A stretch of 64,000 nt of DNA from Streptomyces pyxinicus (GTDB taxonomy: Bacteria > Actinomycetota > Actinomycetes > Streptomycetales > Streptomycetaceae), in contig NZ_JANUGP010000004.1 of NCBI RefSeq assembly GCF_024753135.1, forward strand, positions 1 through 64,000. The letters are read 5' to 3'. A program made the position numbers and the translations under genes. Below are positions 38,452 through 48,537 of the stretch, piece after piece. Each line of letters begins with the position of its first letter. Positions within the stretch are counted from its first letter, which is position 1. The notes under the pieces are model-generated. The model worked only from the letters and a program-made list of their open reading frames with translations. It searched no databases and was not told where the DNA came from.

Positions 38452-39657
38452 TCAGTGCGCCGGTTTGAGCGGCAGGAGGGCGCTGATGCGGAATCCTCCG
38501 CCAGGGCGCGGGCCGGCGTCCAGCGTGCCGCCGACCATGCCGACGCGCTCGCGCATCCCGATCAGCCCGTGTCCCCGGCCGTCGGCGCCACCCTCCTCGT
38601 ACAGCTCGTGCGGGGCGCCCTTGCCGTCGTCCTCCACGAGCAGGCCGAGCCCGTCGTCGAAGTAGACCAGCCGCACGCTGGCGCCCGCGTCGGGGCCGCC
38701 GTGCTTGCGGGTGTTGGTGAGCGCCTCCTGCACGATCCGGTAGGCGGTCAGCTCCACGCCGCTGGGCAGCGGGCGCGGGGTGCCCTCGACCTTGAAGTCC
38801 ACGGGGAGGCCGGAGCCGCGGCACTGCTCCACGAGGTCGTCGATCTGCTCGACATCGGGCTGCGGGACGTACTCGCCGCTCTCCCGGTGCTCACCGGTGC
38901 GCAGCACGCCCAGCAGGCGGCGCATCTCGGCGAGGGCCTGGCGGCCGGTGGAGGAGATCGTCTCCAGGGCGTTCTTGGCCTGGTCGGGGGCGGCGTCGAG
39001 GACGTAGGCGGCGCCGTCGGCCTGGACGACCATCACGGACACGTTGTGCGCGACGACGTCGTGCAGCTCGCGCGCGATGCGGGCGCGTTCGGCGGCGACC
39101 GCGACCTTCGACTGCGCCTCGCGCTCCTTCTCCAGCCGGGTGGCGCGCTCCTCCAGCTGGGCGAAGTAGGCGCGCCGGGTGCGCACGGAGTCGCCGAGGA
39201 CCCAGGCGAGCGCGAACGGCACCGTCTGGAAGACCGCTACGGCGGCCTGCCCGAGGAAGGACGAGTGCACGGCCGGCCAGCGGAGCTGCGCGAGGAGGGC
39301 CGCGCAGAGGCTGACGGCGAGCGCGAGCCGGGAGGCCCAGCGCGCGCCGACCGCGGCGACGGTATAGGCGATCACCAGCAGGGCGAAGTCGGCGACGGTC
39401 GTCTCCACGTCCAGCACCAGCTGGGCCAGTCCGGTCGCGAGGGCGAGCAGCAGCATCGGCTCGGGGAAGCGGCGGCGCAACGCGACGACGACGCACAGGG
39501 CGGCGGACACGGCCATGCCACGGACGAGCGCCCCGATGTGACCGGTCACGCCGTGGAGAGTGACCACGTTCAGGCCGGACAGCCCGAACAGGATGACGGC
39601 CCAGAAGGTGTCGACCCCGGTCGGGTGGCGGCGAAGGAAGTCATAGAGGCGCTGCAC
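38452..39657 (-). CDS. Sensor histidine kinase (HisKA_3, NarX/DesK type)
   Basis: A 401-residue membrane kinase. The first 150 residues hold five or six membrane helices with very short loops, so the sensor acts within the membrane rather than through an outer domain. A coiled coil (LEERATRLEKEREAQ) leads to the HisKA_3 helix with phospho-His in ARELHDVVAHNVSVMV, and an ATPase domain with G boxes DDGLGLLVEDDGKGA and GHGLIGMRERV. It pairs with the adjacent regulator. Similar systems respond to wall or membrane stress; the signal here is unknown. Confidence 0.93.
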   Translation of the reverse strand: MQRLYDFLRRHPTGVDTFWAVILFGLSGLNVVTLHGVTGHIGALVRGMAVSAALCVVVALRRRFPEPMLLLALATGLAQLVLDVETTVADFALLVIAYTVAAVGARWASRLALAVSLCAALLAQLRWPAVHSSFLGQAAVAVFQTVPFALAWVLGDSVRTRRAYFAQLEERATRLEKEREAQSKVAVAAERARIARELHDVVAHNVSVMVVQADGAAYVLDAAPDQAKNALETISSTGRQALAEMRRLLGVLRTGEHRESGEYVPQPDVEQIDDLVEQCRGSGLPVDFKVEGTPRPLPSGVELTAYRIVQEALTNTRKHGGPDAGASVRLVYFDDGLGLLVEDDGKGAPHELYEEGGADGRGHGLIGMRERVGMVGGTLDAGPRPGGGFRISALLPLKPAH

Positions 39658-39775
39658 GTAACCCAGCGTAGGGAAACCGGAAGCGTGCGGGGGTCAACCG
39701 GAGGACCGATCCGGGCCCCGCGCGCGTACTCCGGAAGGTGGAGGGAGTGATCACCTGTGCGCCTAGTCTGGTCCG

Positions 39776-40828
39776 GTGACGGACGAGACCAGGCGGGAGC
39801 CGGCCGGCCCGGGGCCCTGGCCGCGGGGCTGGCGCGCGGCGGCCGGGACGGCGCTGTACGGGCCCGGCGGCTTCTACCGCCGGCCCGAGGGCCCGGCCGG
39901 CCATTTCCGTACGTCCGTGCACGCCTCCGCCCTGTTCGCCGAGGCCGTGGCCGGGCTGCTGTGCCGGGTGGACACGGCGCTGGGACGCCCCGCCGAGCTG
40001 GACTTCGTGGACCTGGGCGCCGGGCGGGGCGAGCTGGTCACGGGCGTGCTCGCCGCCCTGCCGCCCGACGTGGCCGCCCGCGCGCGCGTGTGCGCCGTCG
40101 AGATCGCCGACCGCCCGGCCGGCCTGGACGCGCGGATCACCTGGGTGAGCGAGCCCCCGGAGACGGTCACCGGGCTGCTGTTCGCCAACGAGTGGCTGGA
40201 CAACGTGCCCCTGGACGTGGCCGAGGTGGACTCCGCCGGTGTGCCCCGGCTGGTGCTCGTGGACGAGGACGGCGGCGAACGGCTCGGGGAGCGGGTGACC
40301 GGTGCGGCGGCGGACTGGCTGGCGCGCTGGTGGCCGCTGCCGGCCGAGGAGGGGCTGCGGGCGGAGATCGGGCTGCCCCGGGACCGGGCCTGGGCGGCGG
40401 CGGTGGGCCGGCTGGCGCGCGGGCTGGCGGTGGCGGTGGACTATGCGCACACCCGAGACACCCGGCCCCCGTTCGGCACGCTCACCGGTTTCCGGGAGGG
40501 CCGCGAGACGGCTCCGGTGCCGGACGGCTCCTGCGACATCACGGCACACGTGGCGCTGGACGCCTGCGCGGCGGCGTGCACGCCTCCCGAAGCGGCGCGC
40601 ACAGCCTCAGCACACGCGGCCCCCCGCCTCCTCCCCCAGCGCGACGCCCTGCGCGCCCTGGGCATCACCGGCGCACGCCCCCCGCTCGCACTCGCCTCCA
40701 CGCACCCCGCGGCCTACGTGCGCGCCCTCGCGAGCGCCGGGGAAGCGGCCGAACTCACCGCACCCGGCGGACTCGGCGACTTCGCCTGGCTGGTGCGGCC
40801 GGCCGGCATCCCCGACCCGCTCCTTTGA
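39776..40828 (+). CDS. MidA/NDUFAF7-like SAM-dependent methyltransferase
   Basis: A 350-residue protein of COG1565. The SAM motif I is [17 protein letters not shown] and a family-specific acidic segment is [14 protein letters not shown]. In mitochondria the homologue NDUFAF7 methylates an arginine of NDUFS2, the counterpart of NuoD. Here the gene is tail-to-tail with nuoD, with only ten bases between stops, which makes the same relationship possible. It is shorter at the N terminus than eukaryotic members. The ATG or GTG near 39776 is used because it gives [11 protein letters not shown]; one upstream start is possible. Confidence 0.85.
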   Translation: MTDETRREPAGPGPWPRGWRAAAGTALYGPGGFYRRPEGPAGHFRTSVHASALFAEAVAGLLCRVDTALGRPAELDFVDLGAGRGELVTGVLAALPPDVAARARVCAVEIADRPAGLDARITWVSEPPETVTGLLFANEWLDNVPLDVAEVDSAGVPRLVLVDEDGGERLGERVTGAAADWLARWWPLPAEEGLRAEIGLPRDRAWAAAVGRLARGLAVAVDYAHTRDTRPPFGTLTGFREGRETAPVPDGSCDITAHVALDACAAACTPPEAARTASAHAAPRLLPQRDALRALGITGARPPLALASTHPAAYVRALASAGEAAELTAPGGLGDFAWLVRPAGIPDPLL

Positions 40829-40838
40829 ACCCCCTCCG

Positions 40839-41990
40839 CTACTTGTCGATGTCCCCGACCACGAAGAACATCGACCCCAGGATCGCCACCATGTCCGCCA
40901 CCAGCGTCCCGGGCAGCAGCTCGGTCAGGACCTGGATGTTGTTGTAGGACGCCGAACGCAGCTTCAGCCGGTACGGCGTCTTCTCGCCCTTGCTGACGAG
41001 GTAGTAGCCGTTGATGCCGAGCGGGTTCTCGGTCCAGGCGTAGGTGTGGCCCTCGGGCGCCTTCAGCACCTTCGGCAGGCGCTGGTTGATCGGTCCCGGC
41101 GCCAGCCCGGCCAGCCGGTCCAGGCAGGCGTCGGCGAGGCCCAGGGCGTTGTGGGTCTGCTCCAGCAGGACCTCGAAACGGGCGAGGCAGTCGCCCTCGC
41201 CCCGGGTGACGACCTTGAGGACGTCCTGGAGTTCGCCGTAGGCCAGGTACGGCTCGTCACGGCGCAGGTCGAAGTCGACGCCGGAGCCGCGCGCGATGGG
41301 CCCGCTCACGCCGTAGGCGTGCACGGCCTCCGGTGCCAGCGTGCCCACACCGCGCGTGCGCCCCCGGAAGATCTCGTTGCCGAGGACCAGGTCGTCGAAG
41401 ACGTCCATGCGCGAACGCACGGCGGCGACGGCGGCACGCGCGCGTGCGCTCCATCCGGCCGGCAGGTCCTCCTTGAGGCCGCCGACGCGGTTGAACATGT
41501 AGTGCATGCGCCCGCCGGAGACCTCCTCCATCACGTTCTGGAGCACCTCGCGCTCCCGGAACGCGTAGAACACCGGCGTGATCCCGCCCAGCTCCAGCGG
41601 ATAGGAGCCGAGGAACATCAGGTGGTTGAGCACCCGGTTCAGCTCGGCGAGCAGCGTGCGCGTCCACACGGCGCGCTCGGGGACCTCCATGCCGAGCATC
41701 CGCTCGACGGCGAGGACCACGCCCAGCTCGTTCGAGAACGCCGACAGCCAGTCGTGGCGGTTGGCGAGCATGATGATCTGCCGGTAGTCGCGGGCCTCGA
41801 AGAGCTTCTCGGCGCCGCGGTGCATGTAGCCGATCACCGGTTCCGCGCGCACGATGCGCTCCCCGTCCAGCACCAGCCTGAGCCGCAGCACACCGTGCGT
41901 GGAGGGGTGCTGGGGGCCGATGTTGAGCACCATGTCGGTGCTCTCCGCCGCGCCGCCGATCCCGACCGTGGTCTCCGTCGTAGGAGTCAT
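40839..41990 (-). CDS. nuoD: NADH-quinone oxidoreductase subunit D (isolated paralogue)
   Basis: A 383-residue subunit of complex I. The motifs of the 49-kDa subunit are present: [43 protein letters not shown]-type region written [20 protein letters not shown], and the C-terminal SSFTSL-type end reading [15 protein letters not shown]. It forms part of the quinone pocket. No other nuo gene is in the window, and I recall that Streptomyces carries a second nuoD outside the main nuo operon at this locus. The start ATG 41990 has GGGGCC only; CTACGAC upstream is weak. Confidence 0.95.
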   Translation of the reverse strand: MTPTTETTVGIGGAAESTDMVLNIGPQHPSTHGVLRLRLVLDGERIVRAEPVIGYMHRGAEKLFEARDYRQIIMLANRHDWLSAFSNELGVVLAVERMLGMEVPERAVWTRTLLAELNRVLNHLMFLGSYPLELGGITPVFYAFREREVLQNVMEEVSGGRMHYMFNRVGGLKEDLPAGWSARARAAVAAVRSRMDVFDDLVLGNEIFRGRTRGVGTLAPEAVHAYGVSGPIARGSGVDFDLRRDEPYLAYGELQDVLKVVTRGEGDCLARFEVLLEQTHNALGLADACLDRLAGLAPGPINQRLPKVLKAPEGHTYAWTENPLGINGYYLVSKGEKTPYRLKLRSASYNNIQVLTELLPGTLVADMVAILGSMFFVVGDIDK

Positions 41991-42021
41991 GGCCCCAGTT
42001 TCCCCTACGTACGCTGGCCCC

Positions 42022-42525
42022 ATGGAAACGGGGAGTCCGCGGGAAGCCGGGATGCCGGGGGACGAGTTGGAGTGGCGAGGGCTGCGACCCGCTCTGGTGC
42101 GGGTGCGGCGGCTGCTGCTGGTGGTGTGGGCGGTGGTGTTCGCGGCCGGCGCCGGAGTGCCGCTCGGCCTGCTGGTGGGGCCCGCGTGGGCGGCCGTGGC
42201 GCTGCTGCCGGTGGCGCTCGCCGCGTGGGGCTGGCGGCTGGTGCCGCGCAACTGGCGCTCGTGGCGGTACGCCGAGCGCGCCGACGACCTGCTGATCAGC
42301 CGCGGCGTGCTGTGGCACGAGGAGACGGTGGTGCCGTACGGGCGGATGCAGCTCGTGGAGGTGACCTCCGGGCCGCTGGAGCGGCGGTTCGGGCTGGCCA
42401 CCGTGCAGCTGCACACCGCCGCCGCGGCGACCGACGCGACCATCCCCGGCCTGGACCCGGCCGAGGCGGAACGGCTGCGCGACCGGCTCACCGAGCTGGG
42501 CGAGGCACGATCGGCGGGCCTGTGA
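42022..42525 (+). CDS. Bacterial PH-domain (bPH2) membrane protein, small
   Basis: A 167-residue protein with a pair of membrane helices (about 28-72) and a bPH2 (DUF304/YdbS-like) domain starting at [20 protein letters not shown] and ending [14 protein letters not shown]. In other bacteria such YdbS/YdbT pairs have been tied to membrane integrity and bacteriocin resistance; the mechanism is not known. It starts at ATG 42022 and its stop overlaps the start of the larger PH gene by four bases (GTGA). Confidence 0.85.
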   Translation: METGSPREAGMPGDELEWRGLRPALVRVRRLLLVVWAVVFAAGAGVPLGLLVGPAWAAVALLPVALAAWGWRLVPRNWRSWRYAERADDLLISRGVLWHEETVVPYGRMQLVEVTSGPLERRFGLATVQLHTAAAATDATIPGLDPAEAERLRDRLTELGEARSAGL

Positions 42526-43880
42526 CGCCCCCGGGCCCCGACGGCGGCATAGCGGGGCACCCGCCCGTCGCCGAGCGAGCGGGACACGCGCCCGTCGCCG
42601 AGCGCCGGCTGCACCCGGTCACGCCGTTCCGCCGGGCGTGGGCGCCGGTCGCGGTGCTGGCCGGCTGGGGGATGCACGACCCGGACGGGGTGCAGGCGCA
42701 GCTGGCGCGGCTGACCACCACCATGCTGCTGACCGGCCTCGCGGTGCTGGTGCCGCTGGCGGGCCTCTACGGCTTCCTGTCCTGGTGGTGCACGCACTAC
42801 GCGGTCACCGACAGCGAACTGCGCATCCGTACCGGGCTGCTGTTCCGGCGCACCGCGCACATCCGGCTGGAGCGCGTCCAGGCCGTGGACGTCTCGCGGC
42901 CGCTGCTCGCGCGCGTGGCGGGGGTCGCGAAGCTGCGCATCGATGTCGTCGGCACCGACGACAAGGACGAGCTGGCCTTCCTGGGCGAGCGGGAGGCGCG
43001 CGCCCTGCGCGCCGAACTCCTCGCGCGCGCGGCGGGATTCGCGCCCGAGACGGCGCGCGAGGTCGGGGAGGCGCCGGCGCGCGAGCTGCTGCGCGTGCCC
43101 CCGCGGGAACTCGCGTTGTCCCTGCTGCTGACCGGCGCCACCTGGGGCTCGCTGGGCGCCGCGCTCGTCGTACCGACCGTGCTGTGGCTGACCACCCACA
43201 GCCTGTGGACGGTCCTGGCGGCCGCGCTGCCGTTGGTCGGCACCGCCGGAGCGAACGGCGTCGGCCGGTTCGTCTCCGAGTTCGACTGGACGGTGGGCGA
43301 GTCCCAGGACGGCCTGCGCATCGACCGCGGGCTCCTCGACCGTGCCCACGAGACGGTACCGCCCGGCCGGGTGCAGACCGTGCGGATCGTGGAGCCGCTG
43401 CTGTGGCGACGGCGCCACTGGGTCCGGGTGGAACTCGACGTGGCCGGCTCCCGGAAATCGGTGCTGATCCCGGTCGCCCCGCGCGCGCTCGCCGAGTCCG
43501 TCGTCGCGCGCGTGCTGCCCGGCGTGACGATGCCCCGGCGGCTGTCGCGGGTGCCGAGGCGGGCGCGGTGGTGCACGCCGGTGCGGTGGCGCGGGTACCA
43601 CTTCGCCGTCACCGACGCGGTGTTCGCCACCCGCAGCGGCCTGCTGGGCCGCACCCTCTGCCTGGTCCCGCACGCCAAGGTGCAGAGCGTACGGCTCACC
43701 CAGGGGCCCTGGGAGCGCCTGTGGCTGCTCGCCGACGTGCACGTGGACGCGGGGGCCGGGAAGACCGTGACGGCCCGGCTGCGGGACGCCGAGGAGGCCG
43801 CGCGGCTGCTGGGCGAGCAGGCGGAGCGGTCCCGTACCGGCCGCCGCGACGCCCCGCCGGACCGCTGGATGACCGGCTGA
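42522..43880 (+). CDS. Bacterial PH-domain (bPH2) membrane protein, large
   Basis: A 452-residue partner of the small protein. Four membrane helices lie at about 45-85 and 185-225. Two or three bPH2 domains can be seen: [40 protein letters not shown] and [20 protein letters not shown]. This is the YdbT-like arrangement of repeated PH modules between membrane pairs. It starts at GTG 42522, coupled to the small gene. The two probably form one membrane complex. A hairpin that includes its stop codon ends the transcript. Confidence 0.87.
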   Translation: MTPPGPDGGIAGHPPVAERAGHAPVAERRLHPVTPFRRAWAPVAVLAGWGMHDPDGVQAQLARLTTTMLLTGLAVLVPLAGLYGFLSWWCTHYAVTDSELRIRTGLLFRRTAHIRLERVQAVDVSRPLLARVAGVAKLRIDVVGTDDKDELAFLGEREARALRAELLARAAGFAPETAREVGEAPARELLRVPPRELALSLLLTGATWGSLGAALVVPTVLWLTTHSLWTVLAAALPLVGTAGANGVGRFVSEFDWTVGESQDGLRIDRGLLDRAHETVPPGRVQTVRIVEPLLWRRRHWVRVELDVAGSRKSVLIPVAPRALAESVVARVLPGVTMPRRLSRVPRRARWCTPVRWRGYHFAVTDAVFATRSGLLGRTLCLVPHAKVQSVRLTQGPWERLWLLADVHVDAGAGKTVTARLRDAEEAARLLGEQAERSRTGRRDAPPDRWMTG

Positions 43881-43900
43881 GCGGGGAACCTCCCGCTCAG
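43877..43900. terminator. Hairpin embedding both stop codons of convergent genes
   Basis: Nine-pair perfect stem (43877-43885 with 43892-43900) and a six-base loop. The left arm holds the TGA of the large PH-domain gene and the right arm the TGA, in complement, of the opposite gene. It is the only noncoding space between them. Confidence 0.75.
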
Positions 43901-45105
43901 GAGGCCGCGCTGCGCAGCCCCTGGACGTCGATGTGCTCGGTCTCGTCGTGCTCCGTCAGGTCGATCACCTGGCCGGCGCCGTCGGACGACGCGTCGGCGG
44001 GCTTGAACCCGGCCTCCGCCTCGGCCTTGTGCACGGCGAGGGCCTCCTGGCCGACCACGTCGGCGAGGTCCTCGTTCTGCACGGAGTCCAGGGCGGCCGT
44101 GGGGGCGTCCTTCTGGGTGCCGAAGAAGTCGAAACCGCCCTCGACCCCCGGGCGCCGTGCGGGCGTCGCCGGTACGACGGCCACGGCGGTCGGCACCGTG
44201 AAGTGCCCGCCGGGCCGCTGTTCCGCCGCCCTGGCGGGTTCGGCCGGCTCAGCCGGTTCGGCCGACTCGGCGAGTTCGGTGGGGGCGACGGTCTCGTCGG
44301 CCGTCGTGTCGGCGACCGCGCGCGCGTGCGCGTCGGCCGCCTCGGGCTGCCCCTGCTCCTCGCCCTCCTGCGCGTCGCTCTCCTGCGCGTCGCCCGGCCC
44401 GGCGTCCGGATGGTCCCGCGCTCCCGTACGCGCGGTCACCGCGTCCCCGTCGAACCGGGCCAGCGCGGTCAGCGCCCGCCGGTACAGCCAGGAACCCTCG
44501 GCGGAGAACACCGCGCCGGACGCCGTACCGCCGTCGGAGTCCCCGGTGGCGTCGGCGTCCCCGGCGGCGTCGGGGTCCTCGGGCGCCGCCTCGGCCGCCC
44601 CGCGCTCGTCACCGCGCGCGGGCGGCAGCGCGGGCGAGGACGACGGCACGGCAGCCTCGATCTCCAGCAGCCGGCGTCCCTCCAGGGCGCTCGCGCGCTC
44701 GGTCTCCGCCGTGGCGTACCGGCGCAGCAGGGCCGCGTGCTCGTTGCGCAGGCCCGCCAGCTCCGCCCGCTTGGCGCGCAGCCGCTGCTCCAGCTTGGCG
44801 CGCAGTTCGCGGGACTCCTCCAGGTCGGTCTCCAGTTCGGCGACCCGCTCCTCGTGCCGCCACTCGTCGCCCGCCCGCGCGCGCGTGAGTTCGGCGACCT
44901 GCTTGCCCGCCTGCGTGTCCCAGCGGCGCATCACGACCGCCCCGGCGACCGCCGTGGCGGCGGCGACGGCGGCCAGCGCGCGGACCACCGTGGCCTCGGA
45001 GAACGCCCAGGGGCCCAGCGCGCAGACGACGGAGACACCGGCGATCGCGGAGGGGGGCAACAGCCGGTGCAGAGGCGGGGAATGGCGGTGGCGTCCACGT
45101 GGCAT
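43897..45105 (-). CDS. Coiled-coil membrane protein of unknown function
   Basis: A 402-residue protein. The two close membrane helices are at residues about 15-60, followed by a long coiled coil (about 70-160: [26 protein letters not shown], written in two parts) and an acidic low-complexity region with Glu/Ala/Pro/Asp repeats such as [17 protein letters not shown]. It ends in a conserved short segment [15 protein letters not shown]. The coiled coil and disorder suggest a scaffold. The start ATG 45105 gives [16 protein letters not shown] cannot assign a function. It is convergent with the PH-domain gene. Confidence 0.78.
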   Translation of the reverse strand: MPRGRHRHSPPLHRLLPPSAIAGVSVVCALGPWAFSEATVVRALAAVAAATAVAGAVVMRRWDTQAGKQVAELTRARAGDEWRHEERVAELETDLEESRELRAKLEQRLRAKRAELAGLRNEHAALLRRYATAETERASALEGRRLLEIEAAVPSSSPALPPARGDERGAAEAAPEDPDAAGDADATGDSDGGTASGAVFSAEGSWLYRRALTALARFDGDAVTARTGARDHPDAGPGDAQESDAQEGEEQGQPEAADAHARAVADTTADETVAPTELAESAEPAEPAEPARAAEQRPGGHFTVPTAVAVVPATPARRPGVEGGFDFFGTQKDAPTAALDSVQNEDLADVVGQEALAVHKAEAEAGFKPADASSDGAGQVIDLTEHDETEHIDVQGLRSAAS

Positions 45106-45214
45106 GGCCAGAAACTTACCGCGCGTAGGCGAATCATGGGTCCCCGCCCCGTAAAAACCCGGCCACGGGGCCGGTCTCACGGGGCGTCAGGGGCGGTCGG
45201 CCGGGCAGCCCGGC

Positions 45215-46342
45215 TCAGCGGTCGGTGAGCCGGCCGCTGAGCCACTGGAGCGTCGGCGGGATCTCGCGCCGCCAGGTGTTGAAGTTGTGCCCGCCGCTGT
45301 CGAGGACGATCGAGGAGATCCGGGTCAGGTTGGTCGCCCGCACGTCCTGGACGAACTTCAGCGTGTCCTGGTAGTTGTGCTCGCCGACCTTGCTGCTGGT
45401 GACGAGCAGCGAGGTGTCGGGGGCCGGCTCGTGCTTGATGAACCACCCCAGGTCGGCGCGGTCGCGCAGCATCCGGTCACCGTGGAAGAGGTCGCCGGTG
45501 GTGGGATCGATCGGCGCCTTGTAGTAGGCGGACAGGCCCGCGCCGGCCGCGTACACCTCGGGGTGGTGCATGGCGAGTTTGAGCGCGCAGTAGCCGCCCG
45601 TGGAGTCGCCGACGACGCCCCAGCTGCCGGGCCGCTTGCCGGCCCGGTAGTGGGCGAGCACCGCGTCCGGGAGATCCTTCGCAAAAAACGTTTCCGCCTG
45701 CGGTCCGCCCGGCACGTCCACGCACTCGGTGTCCCGCGGCGGAGCCACCGTCGGCCGCAGCATCACCAGGATCATCGGCTGCATCCGCCCGTCCTTGGCG
45801 AGCCGCTGCGCCGTCGCCGGGTACTTGAGCTTGTTCACCAGCGCCTGCGCCGTACCCGGGTAGCCGGTCAGCACGACGGCCGCCGGGAACGTCCGCGTGC
45901 GGTACTGCGGCTGGAAGTACTCCGGCGGCAGGTACACGTACGCCGGTGTCGCGATGCGGGTCTCGCGGCCGACGATGTCGACCTTCTGGATCTGCCCCAC
46001 CTGCGCGGGCCGCCCGCCGGACGCCCCCGGCACGCCGGACGCGGAGAGCACCTGGAGCGGGCCGCCCCCGCCGCCCTGCGCCAAGTGGTCGACGACGACC
46101 CCCTGGTCGGTCTCCTGCCCGAACAGGTCCGCCCAGCTGGCATAGAAGCCGAAGGCCTGGTTGGCGGCGAGGCCGACGGACGCGAAGAGCGCCAGTTGGG
46201 TGGCGAGCAGCAGGCCGACCCGCCCGCCGACGGGCCGCCAGCCGCGCCGGGCCAGGCGCGGCCACAGCCACACCGTGCCGACGAACAGCGCGAGGGCGAA
46301 CACGGCCGCCAACGCCAGCACTTTGTTGCTCGTGAGACCCAT
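45215..46342 (-). CDS. Membrane-anchored esterase (esterase D/Ag85-like)
   Basis: A 375-residue alpha/beta hydrolase. The N-terminal two or three membrane helices (VLALAAVFALALFVGTVWLW and LLLATQLALFASVGLAANQ) anchor an outer catalytic domain. The nucleophile is the Ser of GVVGDSTGGYCALKLAM, the His is in DSGGHNFNTWRRE, and the acid residue is probably the Asp/Glu of the LLVTSSKVGEHNY segment. Relatives are the mycobacterial antigen-85-like and S-formylglutathione hydrolase-like esterases; mycolate transfer would not make sense here. It faces away from the MprF/LysX-like gene. Confidence 0.88.
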   Translation of the reverse strand: MGLTSNKVLALAAVFALALFVGTVWLWPRLARRGWRPVGGRVGLLLATQLALFASVGLAANQAFGFYASWADLFGQETDQGVVVDHLAQGGGGGPLQVLSASGVPGASGGRPAQVGQIQKVDIVGRETRIATPAYVYLPPEYFQPQYRTRTFPAAVVLTGYPGTAQALVNKLKYPATAQRLAKDGRMQPMILVMLRPTVAPPRDTECVDVPGGPQAETFFAKDLPDAVLAHYRAGKRPGSWGVVGDSTGGYCALKLAMHHPEVYAAGAGLSAYYKAPIDPTTGDLFHGDRMLRDRADLGWFIKHEPAPDTSLLVTSSKVGEHNYQDTLKFVQDVRATNLTRISSIVLDSGGHNFNTWRREIPPTLQWLSGRLTDR

Positions 46343-46541
46343 GGCTGTTCCTGCCTGCGCTTTCCGCCCGTGCCGCACCCACATCGTCGCGAGGGCTTGC
46401 CCGGGGCTTTCCTTGGCCTTTGACCCGACTTTCCGGTGGGGAGTGAACCTCTCTCCCCGAGACACCGTCCTAGAGGGCGCAATGTCGCCGGACGCCCGAT
46501 CGGGCCCGGATTCAAGGTCTCTCGCAGAACTACGGGATGCG

Positions 46542-48380
46542 ATGTCTGTCAGGATAGATGGGGAAATGTCGGGCGAGGTTCCGGGTCGATCAAGCCGGGC
46601 GCGGCGCATACTGCGTGGTCCGCGCCCCGAAGCCGTCCCCGTTGCCGTCGGCCGGGCGGCCACGCTCGTGGGCCTCCTGGACATCGCCGCGGGCGTGTTC
46701 CCGCGCTTCCGGCACAGCCGTATGCACGCCCTCGCCGAAGTCCTGCCCGGCTCCTTCGGACCGTTCGCCGCGGCGCTCTCGCTCAGCTCGGGCGTGCTGC
46801 TGCTCCTGCTCGCGCACGGCCTCAAACGGCGCAAGCGGCGGGCCTGGCGCGCCGCCGTCGCCCTGCTCCCGGCCGGCGCCGCGGCCCAGTTCGCCTACCG
46901 GCACTCGCTGATCGGCGTGCTCATCGCCGTCGCCCTGCTGGTGCCGCTGCTGCGCCACCGCGACCAGTTCGCGGCCCTGCCCGACCCGCGCAGCCGCTGG
47001 CGCGCACTCGCCAACTTCGTGCTGATGAGCGCCGGTTCGCTGGCCCTCGGACTGGTCATCGTCAGCGTCCACCCGGACCGCACCATCGGCGACCCGAGTC
47101 TCGCCGACCGCCTCACGCACGTCCTGTACGGCCTGTTCGGCTTCGAGGGCCCCGTCGACTACCAGGGCAACACCTCCTGGACCGTCGCCTTCTCCCTCGG
47201 CGCCCTCGGCTGGATCACCGCCGCCACCACCATCTACCTCGCCTTCCGCCCCGAGCACCCGGCCGCCCGGCTCACCGAGGAGGACGAGGAGAAGCTGCGC
47301 GCCCTGCTCGCCCGGCACGGCGGCCGCGACTCCCTCGGCCACTTCGCGCTGCGCCGCGACAAGGCCGTCGTCTTCTCCCCCAGCGGCAAGGCCGCCGTCA
47401 CCTACCGCGTCGTCTCCGGCGTGATGCTCGCCAGCGGCGACCCCATCGGCGACGTCGAGGCCTGGCCCGGCGCCATCGAACGCTTCATGGACGAGGCCCG
47501 CGCCCACTCCTGGACTCCGGCCGTCATGGGCTGCTCGGAGACGGGCGGCGAGGTGTGGACCCGCGAGACCGGACTCGACGCCCTCGAACTGGGCGACGAG
47601 GCGGTGGTCGACGTCGCGGATTTCTCGCTCGCCGGACGCGCGATGCGCAACGTGCGCCAAATGGTCAAGCGCATCGAGCGGGCCGGCTACGAAACCCGGG
47701 TACGGCGCATCCGTGACCTCGGCGAGGCGGAACTGGACCGCGTCCGCCGCGCGGCCGAGGACTGGCGCGGCACCGACACCGAACGCGGCTTCTCCATGGC
47801 CCTCGGCCGCATCGGCGACGCCGCCGACGGCGACTGCCTGATCGCCACCGCCCACAAGCACGACGACGAGCCCGGCCCCTACGGCGACCTCAAGGCCGTC
47901 CTGCACTTCGTGCCCTGGGGCAAGGACGGCGTCTCCCTGGACCTCATGCGCCGCGACCGGGCCGCCGACCCCGGCATGAACGAACTGCTCATCGTCGCCG
48001 CCCTGCAGGCCGCCCCCCGGTTCGGCATCACCCGGGTCTCACTGAACTTCGCGATGTTCCGCTCCGCCCTCGCGCGCGGCGAGAAGATCGGCGCCGGGCC
48101 GGTCCTGCGGGCCTGGCGCGGACTGCTGGTCTTCCTCTCGCGCTGGTTCCAGATCGAGTCGCTGTACAAGTTCAACGCCAAGTTCCAGCCCCGCTGGGAA
48201 CCCCGCTTCGTCGTCTACCGGGCCTCCGCCGACCTGCCCCGCATCGGCTTCGCCGCCATGCAGGCGGAGGGCTTCGTCGACCTCGCCCTGCCGCTGCCGC
48301 GCTTCCTGCGCCGCCGCCGGACGACCGGCGAGCGCCCCTGCGCGCACGCCGTGTCCGAACGCGACGCCCGAGCGGCCTGA
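46542..48380 (+). CDS. Phosphatidylglycerol lysyltransferase-like (MprF/LysX-type DUF2156) membrane protein
   Basis: About 612 residues. Membrane helices lie between residues about 30 and 250, then a DUF2156 (GNAT-like) cytoplasmic domain, with SGDPIGDVEAWPGAIERF, PAVMGCSETGG and SLNFAMFRSALARG as conserved blocks. Such proteins transfer lysine (or another amino acid) from tRNA to phosphatidylglycerol and reduce sensitivity to cationic peptides. The tRNA-synthetase domain of LysX is absent, so it relies on ordinary aminoacyl-tRNA. Starts 46482, 46542 and 46566 are all in frame; 46542 is preferred but not certain. Confidence 0.85.
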   Translation: MSVRIDGEMSGEVPGRSSRARRILRGPRPEAVPVAVGRAATLVGLLDIAAGVFPRFRHSRMHALAEVLPGSFGPFAAALSLSSGVLLLLLAHGLKRRKRRAWRAAVALLPAGAAAQFAYRHSLIGVLIAVALLVPLLRHRDQFAALPDPRSRWRALANFVLMSAGSLALGLVIVSVHPDRTIGDPSLADRLTHVLYGLFGFEGPVDYQGNTSWTVAFSLGALGWITAATTIYLAFRPEHPAARLTEEDEEKLRALLARHGGRDSLGHFALRRDKAVVFSPSGKAAVTYRVVSGVMLASGDPIGDVEAWPGAIERFMDEARAHSWTPAVMGCSETGGEVWTRETGLDALELGDEAVVDVADFSLAGRAMRNVRQMVKRIERAGYETRVRRIRDLGEAELDRVRRAAEDWRGTDTERGFSMALGRIGDAADGDCLIATAHKHDDEPGPYGDLKAVLHFVPWGKDGVSLDLMRRDRAADPGMNELLIVAALQAAPRFGITRVSLNFAMFRSALARGEKIGAGPVLRAWRGLLVFLSRWFQIESLYKFNAKFQPRWEPRFVVYRASADLPRIGFAAMQAEGFVDLALPLPRFLRRRRTTGERPCAHAVSERDARAA

Positions 48381-48396
48381 CCCCCGTACGACACCT

Positions 48397-48494
48397 CGCG
48401 GCGCCTCCTGAGGCGCCGCGGGGGCCGTACGGCCCCGGGACCGGCCCGGGCGGAGACCCCACCCCCCTCCGGCACCGGGGTCTCCGCCCGGGCC
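48397..48494. terminator. Three stacked GC hairpins before folP
   Basis: A 10-pair stem (48397-48406 with 48411-48420), a perfect 16-base palindrome at 48421-48436 (GGGGCCGTACGGCCCC) and an 18-pair stem (48443-48460 with 48477-48494) follow one another. They end the MprF/LysX-like transcript and lie just upstream of folP, so they may also insulate or attenuate it. Confidence 0.75.
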
Positions 48495-48537
48495 CGCCGC
48501 GCGTTCGCGGCGCCCTCCCGGGGCCTACGCTGAACGT

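Noticed and set aside
45215..46342. Mycolyltransferase (antigen 85)
   Set aside because: The fold is related, but Streptomyces have no mycolic acids and the N terminus is a multi-helix anchor rather than a cleavable signal.
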